Positions 11,427-21,103 of a DNA stretch of 64,000 nucleotides are shown one piece after another. Origin of the DNA: Clonostachys chloroleuca (Eukaryota > Ascomycota > Sordariomycetes > Hypocreales > Bionectriaceae). The notes under the pieces are model-generated. The model worked only from the letters and a program-made list of their open reading frames with translations. It ran no database searches and had not been told where the DNA came from. A program made the position numbers and the translations under genes. The stretch is taken from positions 14,446,001 through 14,510,000 of the forward strand of contig JBANAY010000004.1 in NCBI GenBank assembly GCA_037952775.1, read 5' to 3'. Positions within the stretch are counted from its first letter, which is position 1. Each line of letters begins with the position of its first letter.

Positions 11427-12999
11427 CAGATTAATATATATAATATTTAAATAAAATAAATAAATAAATTAAAGCAGTTACTTTTCAATTTATAGATAAT
11501 TTATTAAAAAAAAAATTAAAAAAATTTAAATCTAATATAAATTTAACACAAATTCAAAATCTAGTTACGACAATTTAACTGGCTTTGTTTTTCATAGAGA
11601 TGATGCCTGGAGAGACGCAGTCGAAGAAGGGTAGATCAAACGAACACATATCGAAATCAAGAAATGCATTTCCGGAGTGTTTGCTTTGAAATCCCCTGCT
11701 AACAAGAAGATGAATACATACTGTGGGTCTAATATTTCAAGCTTGCCACATTCTGCCTTAACCCCCAGAACAAACTTCGCAAACCCGATCAAGGCGGTCC
11801 CAAGAAATGTTACCTTACCATCATTCACTCAAGTTTCTATAACGGAAGAGAGTTCGAGTACAAAGTTAAACAGAAATAGAAGATGCCAGACCCGGCATCT
11901 CAAAACAATGAATACGAGTGTTTCTGTAACATTCAACAAAAAACGACCCGCCCGATTAACTAAATTCTATTCGAAACTCCCATCCATTCAATAGACTCTA
12001 TCTAACCCCGAACTTCAGGACTAGACGTTGCTAAACTTATTGAGCGTTACTGTCTTGGTTCTGGAGACAGATAAGACGGGCGGAGTCAACAAGGTCTCAT
12101 CGCACGATAGCGTTCAGTCTCTGCGTCTTGAGTGAGGCATACCACCAACTCACGTAACTAAGTCTTTGCACTCTCCGGACTTCTTTTCCAGTGGTATTAC
12201 CATATTCTACGCTCGAATCGTGGCTGTGATAACGCACAGTGAGCAGTTAGATCCCGGTACTGCCATTTGACAGCATAGATAGATCCGTCAGATATACTAA
12301 GTCTGTCATTTCACTTACTAGCTCTCCCAAATGCAGCGGAAGAGGATACGGAACTGAGTTTGATAAGTGTAGTCGTCATGTACCTTATAAATCAACAGGC
12401 AGGGATCGCAACCTTAGCCATTTTGGGGACCATTACAGCGCTCCCTGTTGCTCCACAATGCCTCATGTTTTCTAGTTCTCACCCTTGGGCTTACTGTGAA
12501 GGATTTAAATAAGTATTGTACTTATTACTAGGTTATATAATCATTCGCCATATAGAGAAATCCAAGATAAATTCGTACGGAGTTTATCATGTCACCAAAT
12601 AACAAATATCTTTTCACTGTGAGATCGTGAGAAATGCATAGCTGTATGGGCTTTCAGCACAGAACGTCAGGTCGGAAATGAATGTCATGACTGCCTATTT
12701 CGACATCTATCGTATCAGCACAAGGGATATCTTGTATAAGAATCTTAAATAACAAACCATGAGAGCAGTCACATACGCAAATGCCTTAAGGTCAACACCT
12801 TGAAGAATTAGGATTGAAAAATAGCTGCACACGGGTGCTCTGTGAAAAGTATTTATACATTTGAAGAATTCTGATGAAGGACCACCCATCGGGAGAATGA
12901 AAGCTGTTCTGCAACTCTCCTAAACGGTAACCAATAGAAAACTTCAACACAAAGGTCTTGCCAATCATATACATCCTGCCCATGAGGTTTGTGGTAACC
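11427..12999. other. AT-rich intergenic region
   Basis: The first 150 bases (11427-11580) are strikingly A/T rich, with repeated taaa/ataa units and runs of A and T. The rest has ordinary composition and frequent stops. The frames at 11592-11828 (-) and 11677-11994 (+) overlap and have no recognisable motif. Confidence 0.5.
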
Positions 13000-13617
13000 T
13001 TACTCCCAGTCACGCTCCTCGAACTCTTCGAGATCGCGCTTGCCACGGCCGCCTCGACCACCTCGACCTCCCTGGTTACCCCAGGTCCGGCGGTCATCAC
13101 CAGGTCTGTTACCACGCGCTTCGAGGTCACGCTTGCCACGGCCACCACGGCCACCACGTCCACCCTGGTTGCCCCAGCTCTTGCGATCATCACCGGGTCT
13201 GTTGCCACGCTCCTCAAGATCACGCTTGCTACGGCCGCCTCGACCACCTCGACCTCCCTGATTACCCCAGGTCCGGCGGTCATCACCGGGTCTGTTGCCG
13301 CGCTCTTCGAGATCACGCTTACCACGGCCGCCACGGCCGCCCCGACCGCCCTGGTGACCCCAGCTCTTGCGGTCATCGCCGGGTCGGTTACCACGCTCCT
13401 CAAGATCACGCTTACCACGGCCGCCGCGACCGCCCTGGTTGCCCCAGCTCTTGCGGTCATCGCCGGGTCTGTTGCCGCGGACGAGAAGGTCTTCGGTAGG
13501 CTCGGATCGCTCTACGAGTGAGAGCTCATCGTTCTGGGTGACTTCAAGGGCGAGTCCCTTGGTGGCGAGGCCGAGCCAGAGGAGACCGGCGAGTCCGAGG
13601 TTCTTGGTAGCGACCAT
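13000..13617 (-). CDS. Secreted repeat precursor with five KR (Kex2-type) sites; candidate processed peptide or RiPP precursor
   Basis: Single exon, 205 residues from the ATG at 13617. An in-frame ATG upstream at 13731 would add 38 hydrophobic residues; the inner one gives a normal signal peptide (VATKN then GLAGLLWLGLA). After a short pro-region (to about residue 46) come five copies of a unit: R-G-N-R-P-G-D-D-R-(K/R)-(S/T)-W-G-(N/H)-Q-G-G, then an RGG-rich run, then KR. KR lies at 69-70, 100-101, 131-132, 162-163 and 193-194, an exact 31-residue period; the first unit is three residues shorter. Each KR is followed by DLEE or DLEA. The tail is DLEEFEERDWE. There is no Cys and no Tyr. Dibasic-separated repeats behind a signal peptide are the mark of fungal Kex2-processed precursors (pheromone, dikaritin/ustiloxin, epichloecyclin types). 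No UstYa-like (DUF3328, HxxHC) gene is seen within the window, so cyclisation is not supported. It might instead act as an uncut RGG-rich secreted protein. Confidence 0.75.
   Translation of the reverse strand: MVATKNLGLAGLLWLGLATKGLALEVTQNDELSLVERSEPTEDLLVRGNRPGDDRKSWGNQGGRGGRGKRDLEERGNRPGDDRKSWGHQGGRGGRGGRGKRDLEERGNRPGDDRRTWGNQGGRGGRGGRSKRDLEERGNRPGDDRKSWGNQGGRGGRGGRGKRDLEARGNRPGDDRRTWGNQGGRGGRGGRGKRDLEEFEERDWE
13001..13408 (-). repeat. In-frame 93-bp tandem repeats coding the KR-terminated units
   Basis: Four full 93-bp (31-codon) units plus the tail lie here. They encode DLEE(E/A)RGNRPGDDR...GKR-type units, preceded by one shorter unit just upstream. Units alternate between KSWGN/KSWGH and RTWGN cores, and one has GRSKR instead of GRGKR. 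Confidence 0.7.
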
Positions 13618-13805
13618 TTTGAATGTGAAGGATGGATATAAATGGAAAAATTGAGTAATGAAGTATAGTTGGCTTGAAGTTGGTGTGAAAGATGAAAGGA
13701 AAAAAAAAGTTGATAGGAAAGAAAAACTCAAGGAAAAGGTCTGAAGACCTGCTTCTAGTGTAGTTGTGTTGTTGGTTGGGTTTGTTGATGAATGGAAAGC
13801 TCAAC

Positions 13806-13818
13806 TCTGCGGCGCAGA
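13806..13818. promoter_or_regulatory. Perfect inverted repeat TCTGCG-G-CGCAGA flanked by CTCAAC direct repeats
   Basis: It sits about 190 bp upstream of the repeat-precursor ATG. CTCAAC occurs on both sides of the palindrome. Its placement near a TATTTAA element suggests a regulator-binding site, but no factor is identified. Confidence 0.4.
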
Positions 13819-13827
13819 ACTCAACAC

Positions 13828-13834
13828 TTAAATA
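13828..13834 (-). promoter_or_regulatory. TATA-like box (TATTTAA) for the repeat precursor
   Basis: Minus-strand TATTTAA about 210 bp before the ATG at 13617. The spacing fits a 5' leader of roughly 150-180 nt. Confidence 0.4.
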
Positions 13835-15614
13835 TTCACTTCGATCGCATTGAAAGTCTCGGCTGTCGACACCTTCTAAAATTAGGCAACTGCACGACTC
13901 AGGGAACTCCCTGACCACGTACAAGCCTAACATCCTCCTACTAGTGGTGCAACACTCGAGCCGGTAAATGAGTGGACGCGGGGAACAAGAGCCCGTGCCA
14001 TCATTAAGCAAAAACCATTCGCCTTCTTTCGACGAAGAGCTACCCAGACATAGCTCAATTACGTGCTTGGATGCAAATCCTCTGGGTCGATAGTGCTGAA
14101 ACAGCAAATCACTATCCTAAAAAGGGGCATTTTTCGCTTTCTATCCAACCAGCATTCCCTGGTATCCACCTTCACAGCCATGCTCAAACCACGAAACCCA
14201 ACTAGTCCTTCGACGGTTGGCGGTAGTTTATTAATATCTTGCTCCATGCTGCCCGGTATTAACGGCAAGGATAATCTATTGAGAATCCTAAATTAGGACA
14301 GATTGAGGGGCATGGTTCGCGTCCGCCTTGAAGCGACCCCTGGATTCGAAGACTCACAAGATTAATGCGATCCATACTCATAGAATCCAACATTATGCAA
14401 CTTAGATTCTACACATCCAGAGGCTTTTCGGTTAAGATGGCTTGCGAGTACTCTCATCCTTGGTGAGTCCAATCATTTAACAAAAAAAAAGGTTCTGAAA
14501 AGTTACGTTCTATCAAGACTGTCGATAGATTTACAATACATTTTGCGGAGGTCTTCGTACCCGTCCCTTATTTTGGAGTATTTACCACCTATGGCTTATC
14601 CAGACCGAGTTTGAATAATAGTCAACGGCCATAGGTCGCGTATTGAAGCGAATCAGGGACAAAGAAGGGCAAGTGTCTGCGTAGGGATTGCAACGTAGGT
14701 TAACCCTTACCAGCACGGTGCTAGTCCGGCGATCCTACGTGGCGTCATTTCGCGTCTCGCGATGAGTATCAAGATTCCATCCTGGTCCTTTTTCAGGAGG
14801 AACTCAAAAACCCAAAAGAGTCTAGATCTTTGTTGATTGGCCTGCCCGCAAGGTAGCCATCATGGAATAGGATAAGGTAATCAGTGACGCTAACGCAAGA
14901 AAAATCGTACTTTGTTCCAGGAATGGGTAGTTTTCACATGCCTCTTTAAGTGTTCAATGTTAGTAAAAGCTTTCTTGCAACGCTGCCAACATAATTTGGA
15001 CTAGCAGATCTATTCTTTAAATATTTAATGAACTTCTTGTCGGGAAAATGAGGTAGATTTTTATTATTGAATTGCAATTCATCGAGATATCAAGACTTGT
15101 CACACCAGTCGCAACCACAATGATGGGCATAGGGTAGGATGACACACAACGCAGCGGATCCCCTAATTTCCCTCCCTGAAATTCTGATAAGCAATCTATG
15201 ATATGGCTGTGTGTCTGTGAAGCTCTGAAAGCTTGATTTGTCAAAATACGCGGTGGCTCTGTTTGTGGGCCCGAATCCTTGTCCTCGTCTGTGATATACA
15301 GGGGGAGCTTTTACTCGGATTCAATCAATCAATCAACCAATATAATGTAAATGATCTGATCCTACGAACGGGCAGGTTTACTCCTTCTGTATTCTTGTGC
15401 TTGCACCTACCTTCTACAGCGTTACAAACTACGCACGGAGTTTATGATCGTTTCTATTCTAGCCTACCCTGTACCAAGCACTGCTGTTGAGCGATTTGCT
15501 GTCACAATACGGCTAATACGCAATCTTGAAATTTGCAATAATGCACAACGCAAATACCTGGATTTTATCCCAAACTCACCAATTTTAACATTCATATCCA
15601 CAGTCGTGCCCAAC
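13835..15614. other. Intergenic region, nothing recognised
   Basis: About 1.8 kb without a supportable gene. The frames at 14059-14268 (-) and 14063-14296 (+) overlap and show no motif. An A9 run lies near 14482. The frame upstream of 15615 is open from 15444 but looks like 5' leader. Confidence 0.45.
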
Positions 15615-16160
15615 ATGAGTGCTGCTCCCAAAGTAGTCGTCGTTTCCTCTACAAATCGCGTCAAAACAAAGGCGGCCAAAGAAGGTTTCCAAGCCCTCTT
15701 ACCAGGAGCCTACGAATTCCTCGAAGTAAAAGTCGCAACGGAGGTGGCCGCCCAGCCCTTCTCCGACGCAGAAACGCTCCTCGGAGCGTCTAACCGGGTC
15801 AAGAATGCGCGGATCGCCAAGCCCGACGCCGACTTCTGGATCGGCATCGAGGGCGGCGTCGACGAGCACGACGGGAACCTGCTCAACTTCGCCTGGGTCG
15901 TGGTGGCGAGCAAGGAGGGCCGCACGGGGAAAGCCCGAACTCCTGCGTACTACCTGCCGGAGGAGTCGGCGAGGCTCGTGCGGGAGGGGCTGGAGCTGGG
16001 CCAGGCGGACGACCAGGTGTTCGGGACGTCCAATTCGAGGAGCGGGAGTGGCTCGGTTGGGCTTCTGACTGGCGATGTCGTGGACCGCGCGGGCTTCTAC
16101 ACCCAGGCCGTCATTCTAGCGCTCATCCCGATCAAGAACAAGGACCTGACGTTTAAGTGA
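15615..16160 (+). CDS. Inosine/xanthosine triphosphatase (YjjX / NTPase_I-T family)
   Basis: 181 residues, no intron. The protein begins MSAAPKVVVVSSTNRVKTKAAKEGF, the usual nucleotide-binding start of the YjjX family, followed by QPFSDAETLLGASNRVKNA, 'DFWIGIEGGVD' and 'SRSGSGSVGLLTGDVVDRAGFY', all typical of this fold. It would hydrolyse non-canonical purine nucleoside triphosphates (ITP, XTP) and clean the nucleotide pool in the cytosol. The open frame continues upstream to 15444, but homologues start near this ATG and the extra 57 residues look like translated leader. The coding region is clearly more G/C rich than its surroundings, as in a conserved housekeeping gene. Confidence 0.9.
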   Translation: MSAAPKVVVVSSTNRVKTKAAKEGFQALLPGAYEFLEVKVATEVAAQPFSDAETLLGASNRVKNARIAKPDADFWIGIEGGVDEHDGNLLNFAWVVVASKEGRTGKARTPAYYLPEESARLVREGLELGQADDQVFGTSNSRSGSGSVGLLTGDVVDRAGFYTQAVILALIPIKNKDLTFK

Positions 16161-16370
16161 GATCGGTCGTCTCTGCTTGGATGGATGTCCTATGCCCGGG
16201 ATCGGATCTACCCCGCACCCAAGGAGATGCTTTGGCGGGGCGCGGAGGGGGAGAGATGGCTTATCTCCTCAAGCAGGACATCTCCAGTATTTGTATCGAA
16301 TTGTTGAGCTACTTTCTGACATCTCATTCATCCCCGACATAGATAAATCATCAATCATAATCACTTCACG

Positions 16371-17333
16371 ATGAAAGTTGCACTTGTCACCGCGTCCTCT
16401 GCTGGCCTGGGTGCCGCCATCGCCAAGGTCCTGGCGCCAGATTTCCGTGTTGTCATCAATTACCATAGCAGCCCTGATCGCGCCGCCAAGGTGATAGCCG
16501 AGTTGGAGGAGATCGCTAGTAAAACCACTTCCGAGCAGGATGGCGATGGCCCCAGATTCCTCTCGATCCAGGCCGATTTGGCAAAGCGAGCCGACATTGA
16601 GCGCCTAGTGTCCGAAACGGTACAGACGATGGGCCGCCTTGATGTTCTCGTATCGAACGGTGGATGGACGCAGCTCCGAGACTTTTCCAACTTTGATGAC
16701 AACGTGAATGAGGATGACTGGGATAGATGTTTCAACGTCAATGTGAAGAGCCATCTCTTCCTTCTGTATGCAGCCCGGAAGCACCTGGAAGAGGCCAAGG
16801 GCTCCTATGTGTCTGTTGCCAGCACATCCGGGATTAAACCCAGTGGCAGCTCCATTGTATGTTTCGTTCTCGTTTCAAGGCATCTTTCTCACTGCTGACT
16901 TGCCCTCGCTTGACTAGCCTTATGCCGTCAGCAAAGCGGCCCAGATACATCTTATCCAATGCCTGACACGCTGCGTGGGCCCCAACATCAGGGTGAACTC
17001 CGTATCTCCTGGTCTCATGTTGACGGTAAGTATCTTGGAAGACACCGAGAACCAAGAAAAGACTGCGTTTTCTAATATCTCACTAATTGGCAGGAATGGG
17101 GCCGCCGCTTCCCGGAAGACAAGATCAATCGTACTAAAGAATTAACCCCCTTAAAAGAACTGGCCGAAGTAGATGTAGGTCTTGCCTAAAGAGAAGCGAT
17201 CTGAATTGATTTTTGGAAGATTAGGACGCTGACTATTTGGTATCAGGATGTTGCAGCAGCTGTGAGAAGCCTGGCGGTGAACATGTCCATTACTGGCCAG
17301 AATCTCGTTGTTGACTCTGGATTTTCTGTATGA
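16371..17333 (+). CDS. Short-chain dehydrogenase/reductase (SDR)
   Basis: Four exons (16371-16856, 16918-17025, 17094-17174, 17247-17333), all phase 0, give 253 residues. Classical SDR motifs are present: the cofactor loop TASSAGLG (residues 7-14), 'LDVLVSNGGW' at the NNAG position, the catalytic Ser in 'VSVASTSGI', YAVSK (YxxxK) just after the first intron, and 'RVNSVSPGLMLT'. The C-terminus 'SITGQNLVVDSGFSV' is the usual SDR ending. It reduces or oxidises a carbonyl/alcohol with NAD(P)(H); the substrate is unknown. SNGG in place of NNAG is a modest departure. It lies beside the acyltransferase gene (convergent, 380 bp apart) and could belong with the 17.7-25.4 kb group. Confidence 0.92.
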
Positions 17334-17712
17334 TATGATGGGTTGATGCAGGATATTTATTGTCAAAAAACAAATTATTATATGAATAGAACGTTGCTCT
17401 GCTCGTGCGAATAAGGGTAAATAAGCCTTGTGACCCGCATCATTGATCGTCTGTTGATCCATTAGCCATGAGACTGATTTAACTTGGCGGATTTCGAGAA
17501 CATGCACTTATAAATATGTTCGGTTTCCATCGGACCACGTGTACAGTATATGTATGCTTGCCTTGGGCCGTCATATCTTATGGAGTGTGAAAGGAAGAAT
17601 GGGAGAATGTAACATTAGAGGAATCTATTGCCGTTTCCAATTGTGTGAGTCAAGCCACTCAAACTCTCTCACCCATAACATAAAATAAAGCAAGTAAATG
17701 AAAACTTATCAT
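17334..17712. other. Convergent 3' intergenic region
   Basis: The 3' ends of the SDR and acyltransferase genes face each other. No further feature is seen. Confidence 0.5.
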
Positions 17713-19203
17713 TTACAACAACTCGAACCCTGATTTCAGGGTAGCGCACACTTCATCCATGAATGCCCCTTCATCGCCTTCAATCCCCAACACCCCCGTT
17801 TGCCAGGTCATAGTAACCATCAAACTCCCACCCTTCAGAGTCACAGTGTTTACCGTAAAAGGCGGCCCGGCGACATGCCCAGGCTGAGTGAAGACCATCT
17901 TCTTGATGACCACGTTTGAGCCTGCCGCCGCATCGGCATCAATCAACCCCAGATTGCTCAACTCAATAGAACAGTCTCTCGGCTTGCCAACCTTGCTCGC
18001 CATCCACTGCCGAATGTTTGGGGCATAACGAAGCAGGGCAATTGCGTGATCCTTTAGCTCCGATGCGCTAAGAGCGAACTGCTCAGTGATCTCCTTTGCG
18101 TTTGCCCACTCTGCTGGGGTCAACGGGCCCTCGGCCTCGGAGCGCGCCGTCTTGGTGTAGCATCCCGAGGCGAACTCGCCCATCTCATCGGCGGGTACCC
18201 CGACGGATCTGCGCATGTTTATCGCTGTCTGGCAGACGAAGTTGGTGATGTGCTTGTCTGGCAGCAATTTGCTGAGTGCTCGGGCTATCAGGGGATTAAT
18301 CACACCGGTCAGCTTGGCCTCGTGTTCCCTGGTGGCGCGGAGAGCTCTCTCGACAACTGCGGGTTCGATTTCCACGACCCTTACTTGAGTCTTGTATGTC
18401 TTGGGGTCAAAGAATACAGGAATGGCTGTCCATGTCCCCTCATCGTTGGGAGTGATGCTTGCCTTCAATCCCAAGAGGTCCAGGACGAATTTCGGGAAGA
18501 TCTCGCCGAATATCGGGCCAAGAAGGAAGGACCAAGAGATAGGGAGTCTCTCTGGGGTATCGAATGGACCGGGCAGGGGATTCATGCAGCTCTTTGCAAT
18601 TTGATACTCTGCCAGCTTGGTTCCAGCCGTCGTTTTATTCAGGCCGCGTCCAAACGTTCGATGAAAGATGGGTCCAGTCATGCCATCGCCAATGGTATGG
18701 GAGAAGGAAAAGACGGCAAAAAATTGACTTTCTGCCTCTAGGGGTTGGACTATAACTCTCCAGGGTGGGCATCCTTTGGTAAAGGGACGGTCAACATCGG
18801 CCTCGAGTGTCTCTTGTATGAGAGTCAGATCATCCATGTCCTTTTCGGAGGGACCGAGAACGGTGATATGATTCTTGAAGTCTAATGTCGGAACCCGCTC
18901 GAAGAATGCCTTCTCTGTATGCTCGTCGCCCACGACAACGCATAGCCAAGGCTCCTGCTGTACGCACTGCGAGAGGGCTGGGTAAAACGTCTCAGGAGCT
19001 TCGATGTTGAGTTCTCCTTTCAATTCGTACACTGCTCCAACGATTACAGCGTAATAGTGGCCCAGATCCTCGCGGCTGATGGTTCGCTGTTCATTGGGGC
19101 CTGTAAGAGTGAATCGAGTTAGCTACAAGAATACATGCTGGTAGTTGCCGCAAAAGTGTTGCTTACTGGCCCGGCGCTGATAAATGTTCTTGGCGGCCGT
19201 CAT
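17713..19203 (-). CDS. Alcohol acetyltransferase-like (AATase/BAHD-type) acyl-CoA transferase
   Basis: Two exons: 19203-19167 encodes the first 12 residues, and 19100-17713 the rest, 474 residues in all. The catalytic HxxxDG motif is HTIGDG (residues 147-152). The start MTAAKNIYQRRA..., 'ISREDLGHYYAVIVGAVYELKG' and the later 'CSIELSNLGLI' strand match fungal alcohol O-acetyltransferase-like proteins (PF07247), whose usual length is about 450-500. These move an acyl group from CoA to an alcohol or amine, outside membranes. The neighbouring CoA ligase at 23.5-25.4 kb could supply the acyl-CoA. The short first exon is chosen because it is the nearest ATG that joins in frame and a TATA-like box lies about 115 bp upstream. 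Confidence 0.85.
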
Positions 19204-19316
19204 TGCGACCAAGTTTAGCGCTCCTGTAGACTTGCGAGAGAATGTAGGTCCCTATTTGAACAAAGGAATCTAAGCTGTCGTATTCTCCATTGGAGAAAAT
19301 AGAGATTGAGCCTGGG

Positions 19317-19323
19317 TTATATA
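19317..19323 (-). promoter_or_regulatory. TATA box (TATATAA) of the acyltransferase gene
   Basis: Minus-strand TATATAA about 115 bp upstream of the ATG at 19203, supporting that start. Confidence 0.5.
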
Positions 19324-20013
19324 TGTACGGCGAAAAGAAAGGGCCGTTCCAGCAATGCCGGCGAAGCGAACCATGAAACCGTGAGACGCCCCTTTTGGCA
19401 CAGTTTGAGGTGGAGCCTCCATTTAGATTAACTGAATTGGGAATTATGTCACCGGTCTGGTATTACGGGAAGCCCGGTGACGGAGCTATAATGAGATAAG
19501 CACGTCCACAGCAATAACCATAGGAACGCTTTGGCCGTCGCAAATCAAGGACTCTAGCCAATTTTTAAAGCCCCGTTGCATGTGATCTATCTCATGGAAT
19601 ACAGCCCGCGAAAGGTACCCGGCAGCTGATCCCTGATGGCCAACTCTGTGTCGACTTCTGGGTGACAAAGCATGAGGCGCAAACAATGTTCATTAGTCCG
19701 ATCCCGTACATGTAGAATCAGGGAAATGGTCCTACGATCATAAGAATATCCTGGAATTCGATGACTCTAGATTCCCATACCAATTAAGCCATCTCATAAC
19801 TACTAACTTTCCCCACTGTGACAACAGACAAACAACATCTACGGCTCCGCTTGGCCAGAAAGAGAAGAATCCGGATCCGACGCCAGAAGCAGTTTAGTTG
19901 AAGCCCACTTTCTGGATGTTTGAGCCCATGAGCACCTCGCCTTACATCACGCATGTAGGTGTAGTCTGATACTCACGGATTTTATTAATCAGAAAGCCCT
20001 ATTGTCCCTCTGG
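19324..20013. other. Divergent intergenic region, acyltransferase / NmrA reductase
   Basis: About 0.9 kb between the two starts. It holds TATA boxes at both ends. I see no gene; the frame 19486-19686 (-) has no motif. Confidence 0.45.
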
Positions 20014-20020
20014 TATAAAA
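20014..20020 (+). promoter_or_regulatory. TATA box (TATAAAA) of the NmrA-like gene
   Basis: About 120 bp before the ATG at 20139, followed by a pyrimidine-rich leader. Confidence 0.5.
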
Positions 20021-20138
20021 TGGCCACCATTTCCTTCAATTATATTTTACATTTCATCCTTCTTATCCATTCCTCTAAGCCTTCTAAGAACTTCTTCTTT
20101 ACTATATCAACAATATCTCAACACCCGTATACCTAGTT

Positions 20139-21053
20139 ATGATGAGGGTCGCTCTTGCAGGTGCCACAGGCAATCTTGGCCGCCCAATCCTCAAGGCTCT
20201 TCTCGATGCTGACCTGCTTGTGACGGTCCTATCTCGAACCACCGGAAACTCACCCTCGCCAGCTCCCCATCCCAATCTTGTCGTCAAGAAGGTCGACTTT
20301 GACTCGGTTCCAGACTTGAAGCAAGCTCTTGAAGGTGTCGAGGTTGTCGTTTCCTGCCTTGCTACGATCGCCATTGGGAGCCAGAACCCTCTCATTGACG
20401 CCGCCGAAGCCGCGGGCGTGAAGCGCTTCATCCCTGCCGAGTTTGGGATGGACTCTCTGAACCCGCTGTGCGCCCAACTGCCGGTTTGCAAACCAAAAGT
20501 CAGCACACAGGCGTATCTTCTTGAGAAGCACAAGTCGAATCCCAATTTCACCTGGACTAGTGTCGCCAACGGCCTCTTCCTTGACTGGGGGATGGAGGTT
20601 GGGTTTATCATTGACCCGGCCAACCGCACCGCGACGCTCTACAACGGCGGTGATGTGCCGTTCAGCGTGACACTCCTTGCGGACATAGCCAAGGCGGTTC
20701 TTGGTATCATCAAAAACCAAGCAAAGACGATCAATCGAGTTGTGTACATCCATTCCACGGTCACGACCCAGAACAAGCTGATCCAGTATGCGAAAGAAAA
20801 AGATGGTAGAGAGTGGACTACCGCTACTAAGTCCACTGCCCAGGTCCTAGAAGAGAGTCTGGCTGAGATGGACAGGGCTGCGCAGGGAACTGGAGATCTT
20901 GCTACTGCTATGATCGGATTTTCTGCCTGTGGGATGTGGGATCCAGAGTACGGCTGCGATTTTTCTGATCGTCTTGATAACGAGATTTTGGGAATCCGAG
21001 AGCTTGGCGAGTCTGACCTGAAGAAGCTGGTCCAGAGCTTTGTGGTGGAGTAA
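20139..21053 (+). CDS. NmrA-like / isoflavone-reductase-like NAD(P)-binding protein
   Basis: Single exon, 304 residues. The N-terminal Rossmann loop is GATGNLGRP (residues 8-16), followed by 'VLSRTTG', 'VEVVVSCLATIAIGSQNPLIDAAEAAGVKRFIPAEFG' (quoted in part: key residues KRF-PAEFG) and 'KSNPNFTWTSVANGLFLDWG', all typical of the NmrA/CipA-like group related to plant isoflavone reductases. Such proteins are either NADPH-dependent reductases of aromatic substrates or redox-sensing regulators. It starts with two ATGs in a row (20139 and 20142); either could be used. Only 50 bp separate its stop from the end of the regulator gene at 21104, so the two are tightly convergent. Together with the acyltransferase and CoA ligase it suggests a small-molecule pathway. 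Confidence 0.88.
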   Translation: MMRVALAGATGNLGRPILKALLDADLLVTVLSRTTGNSPSPAPHPNLVVKKVDFDSVPDLKQALEGVEVVVSCLATIAIGSQNPLIDAAEAAGVKRFIPAEFGMDSLNPLCAQLPVCKPKVSTQAYLLEKHKSNPNFTWTSVANGLFLDWGMEVGFIIDPANRTATLYNGGDVPFSVTLLADIAKAVLGIIKNQAKTINRVVYIHSTVTTQNKLIQYAKEKDGREWTTATKSTAQVLEESLAEMDRAAQGTGDLATAMIGFSACGMWDPEYGCDFSDRLDNEILGIRELGESDLKKLVQSFVVE

Positions 21054-21103
21054 GAAGCTAGTTACTCGCAGTTATAGATCTGATGGGTTCCTGCTGATTT
21101 TTA

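Noticed and set aside
12958..13521. 187-residue plus-strand frame rich in Thr/Ala/Val over the repeat precursor
   Set aside because: It is the antisense reading of the 93-bp repeats. Its periodicity only mirrors the real minus-strand gene, which has a signal peptide and regular KR sites.
15444..15614. 57-residue N-terminal extension of the YjjX-type phosphatase
   Set aside because: The family begins at the VVVVSSTN strand near the inner ATG, and the extension has leader-like composition.
9000..17500. Dikaritin-type RiPP cluster around the repeat precursor
   Set aside because: No HxxHC (UstYa/DUF3328) protein, tyrosinase or methyltransferase is seen within the window, and the units lack Tyr.
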